Source of the DNA: Gammaproteobacteria bacterium
GTDB taxonomy: Bacteria > Pseudomonadota > Gammaproteobacteria > Arenicellales > UBA868
Direction of reading: 5' to 3'
NCBI GenBank assembly: GCA_014239255.1
Contig: JAAZZE010000009.1
Span: forward strand, 1-53,377
DNA: 53,377 nucleotides
Part shown: positions 8,778 to 18,944 of the stretch, one piece after another
Position numbering within the stretch: position 1 is the stretch's first letter
Layout: the number at the start of each line of letters is the position of its first letter
The notes under the pieces: generated by a model
The model's input: only the letters and a program-made list of their open reading frames with translations
Database searches by the model: none
Told to the model about the DNA's origin: nothing
Program-made: the position numbers and the translations under genes

Positions 8778-9992
8778 ATGACTGCGGATTCTAACGGAAT
8801 TATCTGGCGAAAAGGTATGCTGAACGCTTTGAAACAGCGCCCTGCAGGGCGGCTCTTAGTGCGATGGTTTGTGTTTTGCATGTTTGTGCTCGGGTCAGTA
8901 TGTGCTCCGGTCCAGGCAGAGCGCCCTTTGCCAGCACTCTATACAGTCGAGACCGGTGATACCCTTTGGAGCATCGCAATGCAGTTGTGGGGGGATTCAT
9001 TGCGTTGGCCTGAACTACTGGCGCGAAATCCGCAATTGATTGAACGCGGTGAACTAGTGCCGGGTGAAACCCTTGTTATTTCACCGCAAGATGAAGATGC
9101 TGCGGTGCAGTTCAAAGTGCTGCCTGTTCAAAAACGCAGCCCGGCAATACGCATCGAGACACCAGTGCGGGTGCCAGCCGTAATTCCTCCGGATGCGATT
9201 ACGCCGTTTCTTAGCTACCCGTTACTGATGAATGAGGTAGACCCCGCGGTTGCGGGTCGTGTGATCAGCGGTCTAGATGGCGACGTTTTGTTGGGCCAAT
9301 TCAGTAGTTTTTATGCTCAGAATCTGCCGACATCGGCAACAGGTTTGTACACGGTTTTTCGCCCCGGCCGCACATTGACGCATCCAGTCAGCGGCGAGGA
9401 ATTGGGGGTGACGGCTCAATATCTCGGTACAGCTCAGTTGGATGAGCCTGGTGATGTCGCCCGATTGACCATCGTCAGTAGTGTTCAAGAGGTGAGCCCT
9501 GGTGATCGATTGATTTCCAGACAGGAAGAAATTGGTTTGCCGTATCTTTATCCAAAGGTACCGCAGGTTGCCGTAGACGCACATGTCGTCAGCACTTTCG
9601 GTGCGATCAGCGGAGTCGGGCTCTTTTCCGTTGTCGTGGTATCTGCCGGGAGTCAGGATGGGTTGACTCCCGGAGATATGCTCATGGTGGTGCACCCGGA
9701 TAGGACTTTACTACTGACCCGAGATATTGTTCGGCCAGCCGTTAGTGCTGATCGTTGCACTTTGCCTACGGTTGCCATGAGCACGGTGCATGCCCGGCTG
9801 CTGGGCTGTGCCGAACGCTTGCCGGGTAGACGGCGCCTGGCCAGCGGCGAGGCGGAATTGATTACTCTGCCCGAGGGACGTTCAGGTGAACTGCTGGTCT
9901 TTCGGGTTTTTGATCGATTGAGTTACGCACTGGTTCGCGACGTTGAGCGCGCGATCCAGCCCAGCGATAGGGTAGTGAACCCCGGTACCTGA
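8778..9992 (+). CDS. tsaP: LysM-domain peptidoglycan-binding protein, TsaP-like
   Basis: Exported protein of 404 aa with a signal segment (LVRWFVFCMFVLGSVCAPVQA) and one LysM domain directly after it (YTVETGDTLWSIAMQLWGD..., about residues 55-100). The rest is a long beta-rich region resembling the FlgT-like C-terminus of TsaP. The gene between def and dprA is the position of PA0020/tsaP in Pseudomonas, where the product anchors the type IV pilus secretin to peptidoglycan. pilMNOPQ lies 7 kb downstream, which fits. The track ATG (8757) precedes GCGAGGA. That sequence serves better as the Shine-Dalgarno for the ATG at 8778. A TACAAT at 8749-8754 may be its -10. Confidence 0.82.
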   Translation: MTADSNGIIWRKGMLNALKQRPAGRLLVRWFVFCMFVLGSVCAPVQAERPLPALYTVETGDTLWSIAMQLWGDSLRWPELLARNPQLIERGELVPGETLVISPQDEDAAVQFKVLPVQKRSPAIRIETPVRVPAVIPPDAITPFLSYPLLMNEVDPAVAGRVISGLDGDVLLGQFSSFYAQNLPTSATGLYTVFRPGRTLTHPVSGEELGVTAQYLGTAQLDEPGDVARLTIVSSVQEVSPGDRLISRQEEIGLPYLYPKVPQVAVDAHVVSTFGAISGVGLFSVVVVSAGSQDGLTPGDMLMVVHPDRTLLLTRDIVRPAVSADRCTLPTVAMSTVHARLLGCAERLPGRRRLASGEAELITLPEGRSGELLVFRVFDRLSYALVRDVERAIQPSDRVVNPGT

Positions 9993-10079
9993 CATTTCCG
10001 CCGGGGCATGGAAGCACCCGGTGAGCATAAGCGGACTGGTTTTCGCTGTCGCTGATTACAAGGCCAAGGAGGGCCAATT

Positions 10080-11159
10080 ATGGACGAAAGAAATTTAGCC
10101 TGGTTGCGTATTGGACGTGCAACGCTCCCCGAAAGTATCAAGCGGGTTGTGCTTCAACATTTTCCTGACCCCCTCGAAGCGCTCAGCGCTGACTTATCGG
10201 TTTTGCCCAGACAGAGCCGGTTGCGTTCTGGGTCAAGGCTGACACTGGGTGGCCGTAGTAGCGAGCGGTCGGTAGCGCAGGATGTAAAATGGCTTGCGAG
10301 GCCGGGACATTCGGTGATTGGTCTGACTGATCAGAAATTTCCCGCACTGTTGCGTGAAATTTCGTGCCCGCCCGTGGTGCTGTATTGCACGGGCGATGAA
10401 TCCTTATTGCAGGGCCCGGCACTCGCGATTGTCGGCAGTCGTAATCCGACCCCGGCAGGGGTTGAAACCGCCCTTGATTTTGCCAGTGAGCTTGCAACGA
10501 TTGGGATTGTAGTTACGAGCGGACTTGCGCTTGGGATTGATAGCGCTGCCCACCGCGGCGCTCTAAAGGTTCGCGGCCCAACGATTGCTGCATGTGCTAC
10601 GGGTCTGGACATCGTTTATCCCCGATGTCACCGTGACCTTGCCCATCAGATCTCGGAAGGTGGTCTGGTAGTTTCAGAATTTGTACTTGGCACCGGTGTT
10701 AGGCGACACCATTTTCCCCAGCGCAACCGGCTTATCAGTGGGTTGAGCCTGGGTGCGTTGATCGTTGAGGCAGCGCCAGGAAGCGGTAGCCTGATTACTG
10801 CCGGTTTTGCCGCTGATCAGGGTCGCGAGGTGTTCGCGGTTCCCGGCTCGATCAATTCACCGCTTTCTCGTGGGCCTCACCAGTTGATCCGTGACGGCGC
10901 CCAATTGGTGGAGTCGGCAAGGCAGATTGTTGAGCACCTGTCACTGTCGAAAGAGGTTCAAGAAATCGTGAAACCTGCAGGAAAACAGCCATTCTGGTGC
11001 ACTCTGGCCCTTGATGCTGTGGACTTTGCTCCCACCAGTGTCAATCAGGTCGCCCAGCGGTCAGGTTTGACGATCAGCGAGGTTTGCGCCATGCTGATAA
11101 GGATGGAGTTGGCAGGCCTGGTACGTAGTTGTGCAGGTGGGTATTTGCGTTTGCGTTGA
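10080..11159 (+). CDS. dprA: DNA-processing protein DprA
   Basis: Loads RecA on incoming single-stranded DNA during natural transformation. The 359-aa protein has the Rossmann-like DprA core: SGLALGIDSAAHRGAL (about 142-157), then RRHHFPQRNRLISGLSLG and the GSLITAGFAADQGREVFAVPG segment (about 235-260). A C-terminal winged-helix region (about 290-359) follows. An ATG at 10080 follows AAGGAGG closely. It lies downstream of the tsaP-like gene and upstream of topA. The smg/DUF494 gene often found between dprA and topA is absent. A complete type IV pilus alignment set in the same window is compatible with competence, but no comEA/comEC is visible. Confidence 0.96.
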   Translation: MDERNLAWLRIGRATLPESIKRVVLQHFPDPLEALSADLSVLPRQSRLRSGSRLTLGGRSSERSVAQDVKWLARPGHSVIGLTDQKFPALLREISCPPVVLYCTGDESLLQGPALAIVGSRNPTPAGVETALDFASELATIGIVVTSGLALGIDSAAHRGALKVRGPTIAACATGLDIVYPRCHRDLAHQISEGGLVVSEFVLGTGVRRHHFPQRNRLISGLSLGALIVEAAPGSGSLITAGFAADQGREVFAVPGSINSPLSRGPHQLIRDGAQLVESARQIVEHLSLSKEVQEIVKPAGKQPFWCTLALDAVDFAPTSVNQVAQRSGLTISEVCAMLIRMELAGLVRSCAGGYLRLR

Positions 11160-11191
11160 GTTTGGTTTCAAAAAACCACCAGCGAGTACTG

Positions 11192-11209
11192 GTTCAGTGA
11201 TCGCTGAAC
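11192..11209. repeat. Inverted repeat GTTCAG-N6-CTGAAC upstream of topA
   Basis: A perfect 6-bp inverted repeat with a 6-base spacer in the 190-base dprA-topA gap. No T-run follows, so it does not look like a terminator. The arms share the core GTTCAG/CTGAAC with the longer repeat in the gltB leader. It could be an operator or a chance palindrome. Confidence 0.35.
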
Positions 11210-11349
11210 GACCGCCATGGGCAGGCCTAATCCTTGTTCGGTAATTCGGAGTTGAGAGCCGGTATGTCATGATCTGATAGTTGCAACAGGCCCGAGTGGT
11301 GAGTCGACTAAACGGGAATTCACGGTTTCAGTAAACGAGTTTGATAATT

Positions 11350-14127
11350 ATGGGTAGGTCTTTAGTCATTGTTGAGTCGCCGGCCAAGGCGAAAACCATC
11401 AATAAGTACCTAGGCAGCGAATACGTGGTCAGATCAAGCGTTGGCCACGTTCGTGATTTGCCAGTCAGTGGCTCGAAAAAAAAGGCAGATCCCAAAGAGC
11501 GTGCGCGCCAAGCGGCGAAAACGAGAAAAATGTCACCGGCTGTCAAGGCGCGTTACCGCAAGAAAAAGACCTACAGTAATCTGGTCAAGAGTATGGGGGT
11601 AGATCCGCAGAACAACTGGGAAGCGAACTATCAGATTTTGCCCGATAAGACCAAGGTAGTCTCTGAGTTGCAAAAACTCGCAGTTGTTGCCGATTCAATC
11701 TACCTTGCGACTGACTTGGATCGCGAGGGTGAAGCGATCGCTTGGCATCTCAAAGAAGTGATCGGTGGTGATCCACAGCGTTATCGACGGGTAGTTTTTA
11801 ATGAAATTACCCGCCAGGCAATTCATGAGGCCTTTGAGCATCCAGGCACGCTCGACGATCACAAAGTCGAGGCGCAGCAGGCCCGCCGTTTCCTTGATCG
11901 CGTGGTTGGATTTATGCTTTCGCCGCTGCTTTGGGCAAAAATCGCCCGTGGGTTGTCTGCTGGCCGTGTGCAGTCAGTTACAGTCAGTTTATTGGTTGAG
12001 CGTGAGCGCGAAATTCGCGCCTTTGTACCGGAAGAGTACTGGGAAGTATTTGCTGATACTGAATGTGCCGAAGGACCACTTCGCCTACAGGTAGCTAAGC
12101 AGCATGGCGAGAATTTCCGCCCTCAGAACAAAACCCAGACCCAGGCCGCACTGGCGTTGTTGACCCAGAACCCATATCAGGTATCAGATCGCACAGACAG
12201 ACCGACTCAGTCACGACCCAATCCGCCGCTGATTACCTCTACTTTGCAGCAGGCGGCTAGCACCCGATTGGGTTTTTCTGTAAAGAAGACCATGATGCTG
12301 GCCCAGCGATTGTACGAAGCTGGCTTAATCACCTACATGCGTACCGATTCCACCAACTTGAGCGCTGATGCGCTATCAAGGTGTCGGCAGCACATTCATG
12401 ATCAATTCGGCGAGAAATATTTGCCTGCGTCGGTGAATGTTTATGCCAGTAAAGCTGGGGCGCAGGAGGCTCACGAAGCGATTCGGCCGACTGATGTGCG
12501 CCAACGTGGGAGCAATCTTTCGCTGGAGGCTGATCAGCAGCGCTTGTATGACCTGGTATGTAATTATTTTGTTGCCTGTCAGATGACCCATGCCCAGTAC
12601 TTGAGTTCAACCCTGACAGTCACTTGTGGTGATTTCGAACTGCGGGCTCGGGGGCGGATTCTGGTTTTTGACGGTCACACCCGTGCCTTACCACCGGCTG
12701 GCAAGCAGGAGAATATAGAACTGCCAGATATCCCCAAGGGGCGTCGGCTGACTCTGAAGCAGCTCGAGCCAGTGCAGAATTTCACCAAACCCCCGGCACG
12801 CTTTACCGAGGCCAGCCTGGTAAAGGAGCTCGAAAAACGTGGCATTGGTCGCCCTTCGACCTACGCGTCGATTATCTCGACGATCCAGGACCGCGGCTAT
12901 GCGCGGCTTGCCAATCGGCGTTTTTATGCGCAGAAGATGGGTGAGATTGTTACTGACCGGTTGCGTGAGAACTTCAGCGAGCTGATGGATTACGGCTTTA
13001 CAGCCGAAATGGAAGAGACCCTTGATGAAATCGCCACTGGCAAAAAAAACTGGAAGAACGTCCTGAATGGATTTTATGACAACTTTACCCAGAAACTGGA
13101 TGCAGCCAATGGTAAAGGTGAGGGAAAAACAGCCGTTGGAGGCATGCGGGCGAATCTACCCACAGATACAGATATTCCGTGCCCGACTTGCGCTCGACAT
13201 ATGCAGATACGCAATGGGGCAACCGGTGTATTCCTGGGTTGCTCAGGCTACGGTTTGGCGCCCAAGGAGCGTTGTACCCAGACCTTAAACCTTGTTTCCG
13301 GAGATGATGTTGAGGATGCGAGCCTCGATGAGGATTTCGAGGTGCAACGACTGGTCCGCACGCGTCGCTGCGAGGTTTGTCATAGCGCTATGGAAGCTTA
13401 CTTGATCGACAAAGACCGCAAGCTGCACATTTGCGGTAATAACCCTGACTGTTCTGGTTACGCGATAGAGGAGGGGGAATTTAAGCTAAAAGGTTACGAT
13501 GGCCCGGTGCTTGAATGTGAGAAGTGCGGGGCTGAAATGCAGTTGAAGACTGGCCGTTTTGGAAAGTATTTCGGCTGCACTGGTGAGGATTGTAAGAACA
13601 CCCGAAAACTACTGAGAAATGGTGAGCCGGCTCCGCCCCGGGCAGACCCCATACCTATGCCACATTTGCAGTGTAACAAAGTTGATGATTTTTACTTGTT
13701 GCGCGATGGTGCTTCGGGTATTTTTCTGGCGGCCAGCCAGTTTCCCCGAAATCGCGAAACCCGTGCCCCGTTGGTCGAGGAGATCCTCACAGTCAAGGAC
13801 CAACTGGACCCTAAGCATCGTTATCTGGCGAGTGCTCCGGTGAGCGATCCGGCTGGAAACAAGGCTCAGGTCCGTTATAGCCGCAAGGCTCGGGAGCAGT
13901 ACGTGATGACCGAGGTGGATGGCAAGGCCACCGGCTGGAAAGCGATATGTCCCGCCCGCGACGGACAATGGCTGATCGAAGAGAAAAGTCAATCAAGCAC
14001 CAGATCTAGAAAAAAGACAGTCAGGAAAAAATCAACCAAGAAGAAAGCCGCTAAGAAAAAAACTACCCGAAAGAAAGTCCTCGGCAAGCGCGTTGAGAAA
14101 GAGGCGAGCGCCAACCAGGACAGCTGA
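11350..14127 (+). CDS. topA: DNA topoisomerase I
   Basis: Type IA topoisomerase relaxing negative supercoils. TOPRIM lies at about residues 1-150 ([29 protein letters not shown]). The active-site Tyr is in [10 protein letters not shown], near residue 325. Three C-terminal zinc-finger units follow (CPTC...C...C, CEVC...CGNNPDC, CEKC...CTGEDC), plus further repeats. The extreme C-terminus is a lysine/arginine-rich tail (about 30 residues, [21 protein letters not shown]). The track start at 11341 is a TTG; the ATG at 11350 gives 925 aa and begins [16 protein letters not shown] as in the family. It converges on ponA with only 9 bases between stops. Confidence 0.97.
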   Translation: MGRSLVIVESPAKAKTINKYLGSEYVVRSSVGHVRDLPVSGSKKKADPKERARQAAKTRKMSPAVKARYRKKKTYSNLVKSMGVDPQNNWEANYQILPDKTKVVSELQKLAVVADSIYLATDLDREGEAIAWHLKEVIGGDPQRYRRVVFNEITRQAIHEAFEHPGTLDDHKVEAQQARRFLDRVVGFMLSPLLWAKIARGLSAGRVQSVTVSLLVEREREIRAFVPEEYWEVFADTECAEGPLRLQVAKQHGENFRPQNKTQTQAALALLTQNPYQVSDRTDRPTQSRPNPPLITSTLQQAASTRLGFSVKKTMMLAQRLYEAGLITYMRTDSTNLSADALSRCRQHIHDQFGEKYLPASVNVYASKAGAQEAHEAIRPTDVRQRGSNLSLEADQQRLYDLVCNYFVACQMTHAQYLSSTLTVTCGDFELRARGRILVFDGHTRALPPAGKQENIELPDIPKGRRLTLKQLEPVQNFTKPPARFTEASLVKELEKRGIGRPSTYASIISTIQDRGYARLANRRFYAQKMGEIVTDRLRENFSELMDYGFTAEMEETLDEIATGKKNWKNVLNGFYDNFTQKLDAANGKGEGKTAVGGMRANLPTDTDIPCPTCARHMQIRNGATGVFLGCSGYGLAPKERCTQTLNLVSGDDVEDASLDEDFEVQRLVRTRRCEVCHSAMEAYLIDKDRKLHICGNNPDCSGYAIEEGEFKLKGYDGPVLECEKCGAEMQLKTGRFGKYFGCTGEDCKNTRKLLRNGEPAPPRADPIPMPHLQCNKVDDFYLLRDGASGIFLAASQFPRNRETRAPLVEEILTVKDQLDPKHRYLASAPVSDPAGNKAQVRYSRKAREQYVMTEVDGKATGWKAICPARDGQWLIEEKSQSSTRSRKKTVRKKSTKKKAAKKKTTRKKVLGKRVEKEASANQDS

Positions 14128-14136
14128 GCAAATGTG

Positions 14137-16485
14137 TCAGAACAATCCCTGCACCGGGTCCGTGCTGCTGGCCCCGGTGCTTCGGCGTAGGTTTGGCGAT
14201 GGGTCAGCGGTGGGTTCGGTTCCTGTAACGAAAAACTCATCGAAGCCCTGCGGGTCGTTTTCATCGGTAGGTAGGCCATTGTCCCGGTTAACCCGTAACG
14301 TGATAATTTTTTCAGGTCGTCGTTGTTTTACTTGGGGGCGGGCCAGAAGCGCGACCCGCATGTAGTTGAGCCAGACAGGTAAGGCGGCTCTGGCGCCAGA
14401 TTCCCGTGAACCCAGGTCACGGGGACTGTCAAAACCTATCCATACACTGGTTACGATATCCGGGTTATATCCGGTAAACCAGGCATCGTGGTAATTATTG
14501 GTAGTGCCGGTTTTGCCGGCAAGATCGTTACGTCCGAGGGCTTGCGCGGCACGGCCGGTGCCGCTGCGAATAACCTCGCGCATCATGGAATCCATGATGA
14601 ATGCATTTTCCGGTGACAGCACCCGACGGGCGAAACGGGGGTCGACGGTTCGCCGGCCAGCACTATGGGTGACGCCGGTCGGAGCTGGACAGTCGGGGCA
14701 GATCATCAGACGGTTGGTGTATTCCAAGATATCTCCTGATGGATCCTCAACGCGAGCAATGAAAAAGGGTTCAACCAGATAGCCACCGTTGGCAAATGCG
14801 GTATAGCCACGCGCGATCTCCAGAGGAGTAACCGTAGCCGATCCCAAGGCCAGTGCGAGGCCGCGGGGTAGTCGGTCACGATCAAAACCAAACTTTGCCA
14901 GGTAGTCGCGAACCAGTTCAATGCCCATTGCACGGACCAGGCGGACCGAAACCAGATTCAGTGAGAGGCTGAGCGCCTTGCGCAGACGTGTTGGTCCGAA
15001 TACCTTACGACTATAGTTTTGAGGGCGCCAAGCCCCTCCCATATGGTCTTCGACGACGACTGGAGCACCGCTGACCAAGCTTGCTGCTGTAAAGCCGTTT
15101 TCCAGGGCAGCTGAATAAATAAATGGCTTGATATTTGAGCCGGGTTGGCGTAGCGCCTGGGTGGCGCGATTGAATTTGCTTTGCTTGAAGTTAAATCCTC
15201 CGACCAGCGCAAGTACCGCTCCATCGACAGAATTCAAAGAGACTAATGCACCTTGGATGAGGGGTGCCTGTGCCAGGCGAAGCGAGGCGTCTTCTCCAGT
15301 GGCGTAGATGACATCTCCAGGATTCAGAAATTGAGAGGGAGTTCGACCCGTCCAACGCCATCCATCAACAGTTATGGTTGCCGGTTGTCCCTTTGCCGTC
15401 AGAATATCCAGTGCGTCCCCCCCGGCTCGAAGTACCAGTACGGGTCGAAGGGGTGCTGGCGCATCGAACCGTGCCAGCGCCTTTGCTTGTTCTTCCGGGC
15501 TGGTGATTTTGTTAGGGTCGATGTACCCCTGCGGTCCGCGATACCCGTGGCGTTCTTCATAAGCCAGCAGCCCTGTCGTAAGGGCCTGGTTAGCTGCATC
15601 CTGGTAGGTTGGGTCGATGGTGGTATAGACCCGGAACCCGGATTGATAAGCCAAATCACCGTAACGCTCGACCATGTGCTTTCGAACTATTTCGCTGACA
15701 TAAGGCGCGTAGACTTGGATTTTTGCTTTATGTTTTTCGGCTGTAACCGGAGCAGAACGTGCGCCAGCGTACTGGCTGTCACTGATCAGCTCCAGTCCAC
15801 GCATTCGGCCTAGCACGTAGTTGCGCCGGTCAAGCGCTCGCTCGGGGTTGCTGACGGGATTACTGCGTGATGGGGCCTTGGGTAACCCTGCGAGCATTGC
15901 CAATTGGGCCAGAGACAGCTCCGACAGGCGTTTGTTGTAGTAAATCGAGGCAGCCGCCTGGAAACCGTATGCCCGATGCCCGAGAAAAATCTTATTTAGG
16001 TAAAGCTCGAGGATTTCTGCCTTGGTGAGTTCTCGTTCTAGTCGGAAAGCCAGTAGTACTTCCTTAATTTTGCGGCTATAGGTTTTCTCTCGCGATAGAA
16101 AATAATTACGGGCTACCTGCATGGTGATGGTGCTGGCGCCCTGGCGGCTATCCAAAGATTTCAGATTAGCGATAACCGCGCGTAGTACTCCCGAGAAATC
16201 GACACCATGGTGTTGAAAAAACCGATCATCCTCAGCAGCGAGTATTGCTTTGATCAGCAATTCCGGTGCTTCTTCGATCGGAATGGTAATACGTCGTTCG
16301 TCACCGAATTCGTCCATCAACCGGCCGTCGATCGTATATACCCGTAGTGGTTCCTTGAGACGGATATCCCGCACTTTGCTGGTCGGAGGGAGATCAGGCA
16401 GGACAATTGCTAGCCCGCCGGCCAGTGTGAGGATTCCGACTAGCATGAGGCTTACAAAAGCCCAGATAACAGTGCGAATCGACAT
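14137..16485 (-). CDS. mrcA: Penicillin-binding protein 1A (bifunctional class A)
   Basis: Inner-membrane peptidoglycan synthase of 782 aa. A cytoplasmic start and one TM helix (about 8-30) precede the GT51 glycosyltransferase domain with EDDRFFQHHGVDF, RQGASTITMQVARN and LYLNKIFLGHRAYG (about 85-215). An OB-like linker (about 315-410) leads to a transpeptidase domain with SxxK in RQPGSNIKPF, SLN and KTGT in GKTGTTNNYHDAWF. All catalytic motifs are intact. It is divergent from pilM, the conserved ponA-pilMNOPQ arrangement of gammaproteobacteria. The last codons contain a GCACCGGG/CCCGGTGC inverted repeat that could also act on topA transcripts. Confidence 0.97.
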   Translation of the reverse strand: MSIRTVIWAFVSLMLVGILTLAGGLAIVLPDLPPTSKVRDIRLKEPLRVYTIDGRLMDEFGDERRITIPIEEAPELLIKAILAAEDDRFFQHHGVDFSGVLRAVIANLKSLDSRQGASTITMQVARNYFLSREKTYSRKIKEVLLAFRLERELTKAEILELYLNKIFLGHRAYGFQAAASIYYNKRLSELSLAQLAMLAGLPKAPSRSNPVSNPERALDRRNYVLGRMRGLELISDSQYAGARSAPVTAEKHKAKIQVYAPYVSEIVRKHMVERYGDLAYQSGFRVYTTIDPTYQDAANQALTTGLLAYEERHGYRGPQGYIDPNKITSPEEQAKALARFDAPAPLRPVLVLRAGGDALDILTAKGQPATITVDGWRWTGRTPSQFLNPGDVIYATGEDASLRLAQAPLIQGALVSLNSVDGAVLALVGGFNFKQSKFNRATQALRQPGSNIKPFIYSAALENGFTAASLVSGAPVVVEDHMGGAWRPQNYSRKVFGPTRLRKALSLSLNLVSVRLVRAMGIELVRDYLAKFGFDRDRLPRGLALALGSATVTPLEIARGYTAFANGGYLVEPFFIARVEDPSGDILEYTNRLMICPDCPAPTGVTHSAGRRTVDPRFARRVLSPENAFIMDSMMREVIRSGTGRAAQALGRNDLAGKTGTTNNYHDAWFTGYNPDIVTSVWIGFDSPRDLGSRESGARAALPVWLNYMRVALLARPQVKQRRPEKIITLRVNRDNGLPTDENDPQGFDEFFVTGTEPTADPSPNLRRSTGASSTDPVQGLF
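14151..14180. repeat. 8-bp inverted repeat at the topA/mrcA convergence
   Basis: GCACCGGG (14151-14158) and CCCGGTGC (14173-14180) form a perfect stem with a 14-base loop, inside the last codons of mrcA and just after the topA stop. No T-run follows on either strand, so only weak terminator activity could be expected. It is the only structure visible between two strongly converging genes. Confidence 0.35.
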
Positions 16486-16604
16486 AAGGATAGCCGCAAA
16501 GACCTCGCCGAATCAGAGCGAGAAACAGGTTGGCGGGGATTTTATCAAACGCCGACTCAAAACTGGATCTGCCGCTGGAGTGAAACTTCGATCGATGGAA
16601 TGAG

Positions 16605-16632
16605 TTGATCGTATGACAGGCCGGGTTAGACT
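16605..16632 (+). promoter_or_regulatory. Possible sigma-70 promoter for pilM
   Basis: TTGATC (16605-16610), 16 bases, TAGACT (16627-16632), lying about 90 bases before the pilM ATG in the ponA-pilM divergent gap. Each hexamer matches consensus at four of six positions, so this is a candidate only. The rest of the 234-base gap shows no strong repeat. Confidence 0.35.
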
Positions 16633-16719
16633 TATGGGCATGAGGGATTTGGTCAGCACATTAAATTTTTATCCGGTACCGGGAGTATCTGATCGAGTTG
16701 ATTTACCCAGGCTTGGCGC

Positions 16720-17775
16720 ATGAGTCTTTTTGGCCGAAGCAAAAATCAGGCACTGGGCATCGATATTGGCAGTGCCGTGGTTAAAGTGCTGGAAATGTCT
16801 GCCGTCCGTGGCGGTTATCGCGCCGACCGTTGTGCTTTGGAGCCCCTGCCAAGAAATGCGGTGGTTGAGCATGGTATCAGTGATCTCAAAGCGACCAGCG
16901 AAGCCGTGCACCGGGCAGTCAGTAATTCGCGCAGCGCTCGTAGGAATGCTGTGGTAGCGGTGTCACAGACCCACGTCGTTTCCCGTACTATCACTTTACC
17001 GGCGGGCCTAACTGATCGCGAGATGGAAGAGCAGGTCATGATTGAAGCGACGCAGCAGATTCCATATCCGCTAGACGAGATAAACCTGGATTATCGGATA
17101 ATCGGTGGCGCGCGCTCGGGCAGCGATGATGAAGTCATGATCACTGCTTGCCGCAAAGAAATCGTTGAGGATTACATAGCAGTGATGGAACTCGCGGGGT
17201 TGCGTGCGGTGATCGTCGATGTGGGCTTATTTGCGATGGAGCGTAGTTTCGACTTTGTCGCTGCAACCCTAGGAGAATCACTGGAAGGTCGAGCTATTGC
17301 ACTAATGGATTTCGGAGATGTGAGCACACGGCTGGATCTTTTTCTGGACGGTACCGTCATCTATAGTCGCGATCAGAATTTTGGCGGTCGGATTCTGACC
17401 GAGAATATCCGTTCGCGTTATGGCGTCGATTATCGGGAAGCTGAAGCGCTTAAACGCACCGGCGATCTTCCCCAGAATTACGAAGAGGATCTTCTTGGAC
17501 CATTCCGGCAGGCCATGGCGCGAGAGGCGGCTCGGGGCGTGGAGTTTTGCCTGTCGGCGAGGAACGGGTTAGAGCAAGTTGACGCGCTGCTGATTTGTGG
17601 CGGTTGTTGTCAGATTCCCGGTGTAGCACCGCTCATCGAGGCGCAGGTCGGGGTGCCCACGCTCGTGGCTGATCTCTTTGCACCCGGGAGTGGGATCCGC
17701 GGCAGCAAACTGGTGCAACGCTATGCGCCATCTATGGTCAAGGCGGTTGGATTGGCTGTCAGGGGGACAGGTTGA
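16720..17775 (+). CDS. pilM: Type IV pilus inner-membrane platform protein PilM
   Basis: Cytoplasmic actin-like ATPase-fold protein that binds the N-terminus of PilN and helps assemble the alignment complex of type IV pili. The 351 aa include the phosphate-1 segment ALGIDIGSAVVKVLEM (about 11-26) and the second nucleotide-binding motif ALMDFGDVSTRLDLF (about 194-208). Its TGA overlaps the TTG start of pilN. First gene of pilMNOPQ. Confidence 0.96.
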   Translation: MSLFGRSKNQALGIDIGSAVVKVLEMSAVRGGYRADRCALEPLPRNAVVEHGISDLKATSEAVHRAVSNSRSARRNAVVAVSQTHVVSRTITLPAGLTDREMEEQVMIEATQQIPYPLDEINLDYRIIGGARSGSDDEVMITACRKEIVEDYIAVMELAGLRAVIVDVGLFAMERSFDFVAATLGESLEGRAIALMDFGDVSTRLDLFLDGTVIYSRDQNFGGRILTENIRSRYGVDYREAEALKRTGDLPQNYEEDLLGPFRQAMAREAARGVEFCLSARNGLEQVDALLICGGCCQIPGVAPLIEAQVGVPTLVADLFAPGSGIRGSKLVQRYAPSMVKAVGLAVRGTG

Positions 17776-18335
17776 ATTCTGGCGTCAATCTGTTGCCCTG
17801 GCGTGAACAGCAGCGGGGGCGTCAGCGCCGTGGAGTTGCAATCATTGCCATCGCGCTTTGGTTGGGCAGTGCCGGATCCATCGGTGCTGTGTGGTGGAAT
17901 CTAGATAGGGATATTGAGCATCAAAGAAGCCGCAACCAGTTTTTGATCGGCGAGATCAGCCGTGTTGAACGCCAATTGCAGGAGGTCAACGAAATACAGA
18001 ATCGCAAAGAGGCGCTGATTGCACGTATGGAGGTTATCCGCCGGCTACAGGCAGACCGGGTACGGTTGGTGCGCGCTATGAGTGAGCTCGCTACCACAAT
18101 TCCCGAAGGGATATTTTTTTCTTCCCTGCAGCGCAGCGTTGAGGGTATTAGTCTGACTGGCGTCGCTCAGTCCAGTTCGCGCATATCAGCGCTAATGGAG
18201 CAGCTTGCCGATACCGCCTCATTCGACCGCCCAGAACTCAATATGATCAATGTCGGCGATACCCAGGAGTTTGAACTGTGGGTATCTTTTGTGAGGTCTA
18301 ACGAGAGCTACCTGACATCGGATGCTAACCAGTGA
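17772..18335 (+). CDS. pilN: Type IV pilus assembly protein PilN
   Basis: Bitopic inner-membrane protein of the pilus alignment complex. The N-terminus MNSGVNLLPWREQQRGRQRR carries the INLLPWR motif that docks into PilM. It is followed by a TM helix (about 22-42), a coiled-coil stretch and a periplasmic ferredoxin-like domain. The start is TTG at 17772, overlapping the pilM stop (TTGA) and preceded by a G-rich Shine-Dalgarno (AGGGGGA). No upstream alternative preserves the PilM-binding motif better. Length 187 aa is typical. Confidence 0.95.
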   Translation: MNSGVNLLPWREQQRGRQRRGVAIIAIALWLGSAGSIGAVWWNLDRDIEHQRSRNQFLIGEISRVERQLQEVNEIQNRKEALIARMEVIRRLQADRVRLVRAMSELATTIPEGIFFSSLQRSVEGISLTGVAQSSSRISALMEQLADTASFDRPELNMINVGDTQEFELWVSFVRSNESYLTSDANQ

Positions 18336-18357
18336 GTTGCGCTAGGAGTTTAGGGAT

Positions 18358-18942
18358 ATGAGCTGGTCAGACGAACTGCGCCTGCTCGATATCCAAGAGC
18401 CAGCAAGTTGGCCGACATGGTTCATGGTGGTTATGTCGTTATTGATTTCTATCCTTTTACTGTTTGGCGGCTGGTATTTTCTGATCCAGGATCAGCAAAG
18501 AGTATTGGACTTAGAGCAGTCCAAAGAGACCGAACTGCGTAGGACTTTCAGCACCAAGAAAGGCATGGTAGTCAATTTGCCTGCATATCAAAAGCAGATG
18601 TCGCAGATTGAGGACATGCTGGCGGTCATGGTGCATCAGTTGCCCGACAGCACAGAGGTTCCATCGCTGTTGGTTGATATCACTGAGGGTGGCGCTCGCC
18701 GGGGGCTCAATTTTCTGGTGTTTGATCCCCAGCAGGAGGAATTGGGAGATTTCTACGCAATATTGCCGATCCGGATGGAAGTAACAGGCTCTTATCATCA
18801 GCTCGCCGGGTTCATCAGTGATCTCGCGCAGATGCCCCGCGTCGTCACAGTGGGTGATATGACAATCACTGCTGACGAGACAGGATTGCTGACCATCTCG
18901 GTTATCCTAAAGACCTATCGTTACCTGTCGGAGGAAATCTGA
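18358..18942 (+). CDS. pilO: Type IV pilus assembly protein PilO
   Basis: Inner-membrane protein that heterodimerises with PilN. The 194 aa have a short cytoplasmic N-terminus, a TM helix (about 20-42, WFMVVMSLLISILLLFGGWYF), a coiled coil (about 45-90) and a periplasmic ferredoxin-like fold (about 95-190). An AGGAG lies at good distance before the ATG. It is 22 bases after pilN and 2 bases before pilP. Confidence 0.95.
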   Translation: MSWSDELRLLDIQEPASWPTWFMVVMSLLISILLLFGGWYFLIQDQQRVLDLEQSKETELRRTFSTKKGMVVNLPAYQKQMSQIEDMLAVMVHQLPDSTEVPSLLVDITEGGARRGLNFLVFDPQQEELGDFYAILPIRMEVTGSYHQLAGFISDLAQMPRVVTVGDMTITADETGLLTISVILKTYRYLSEEI

Positions 18943-18944
18943 CA

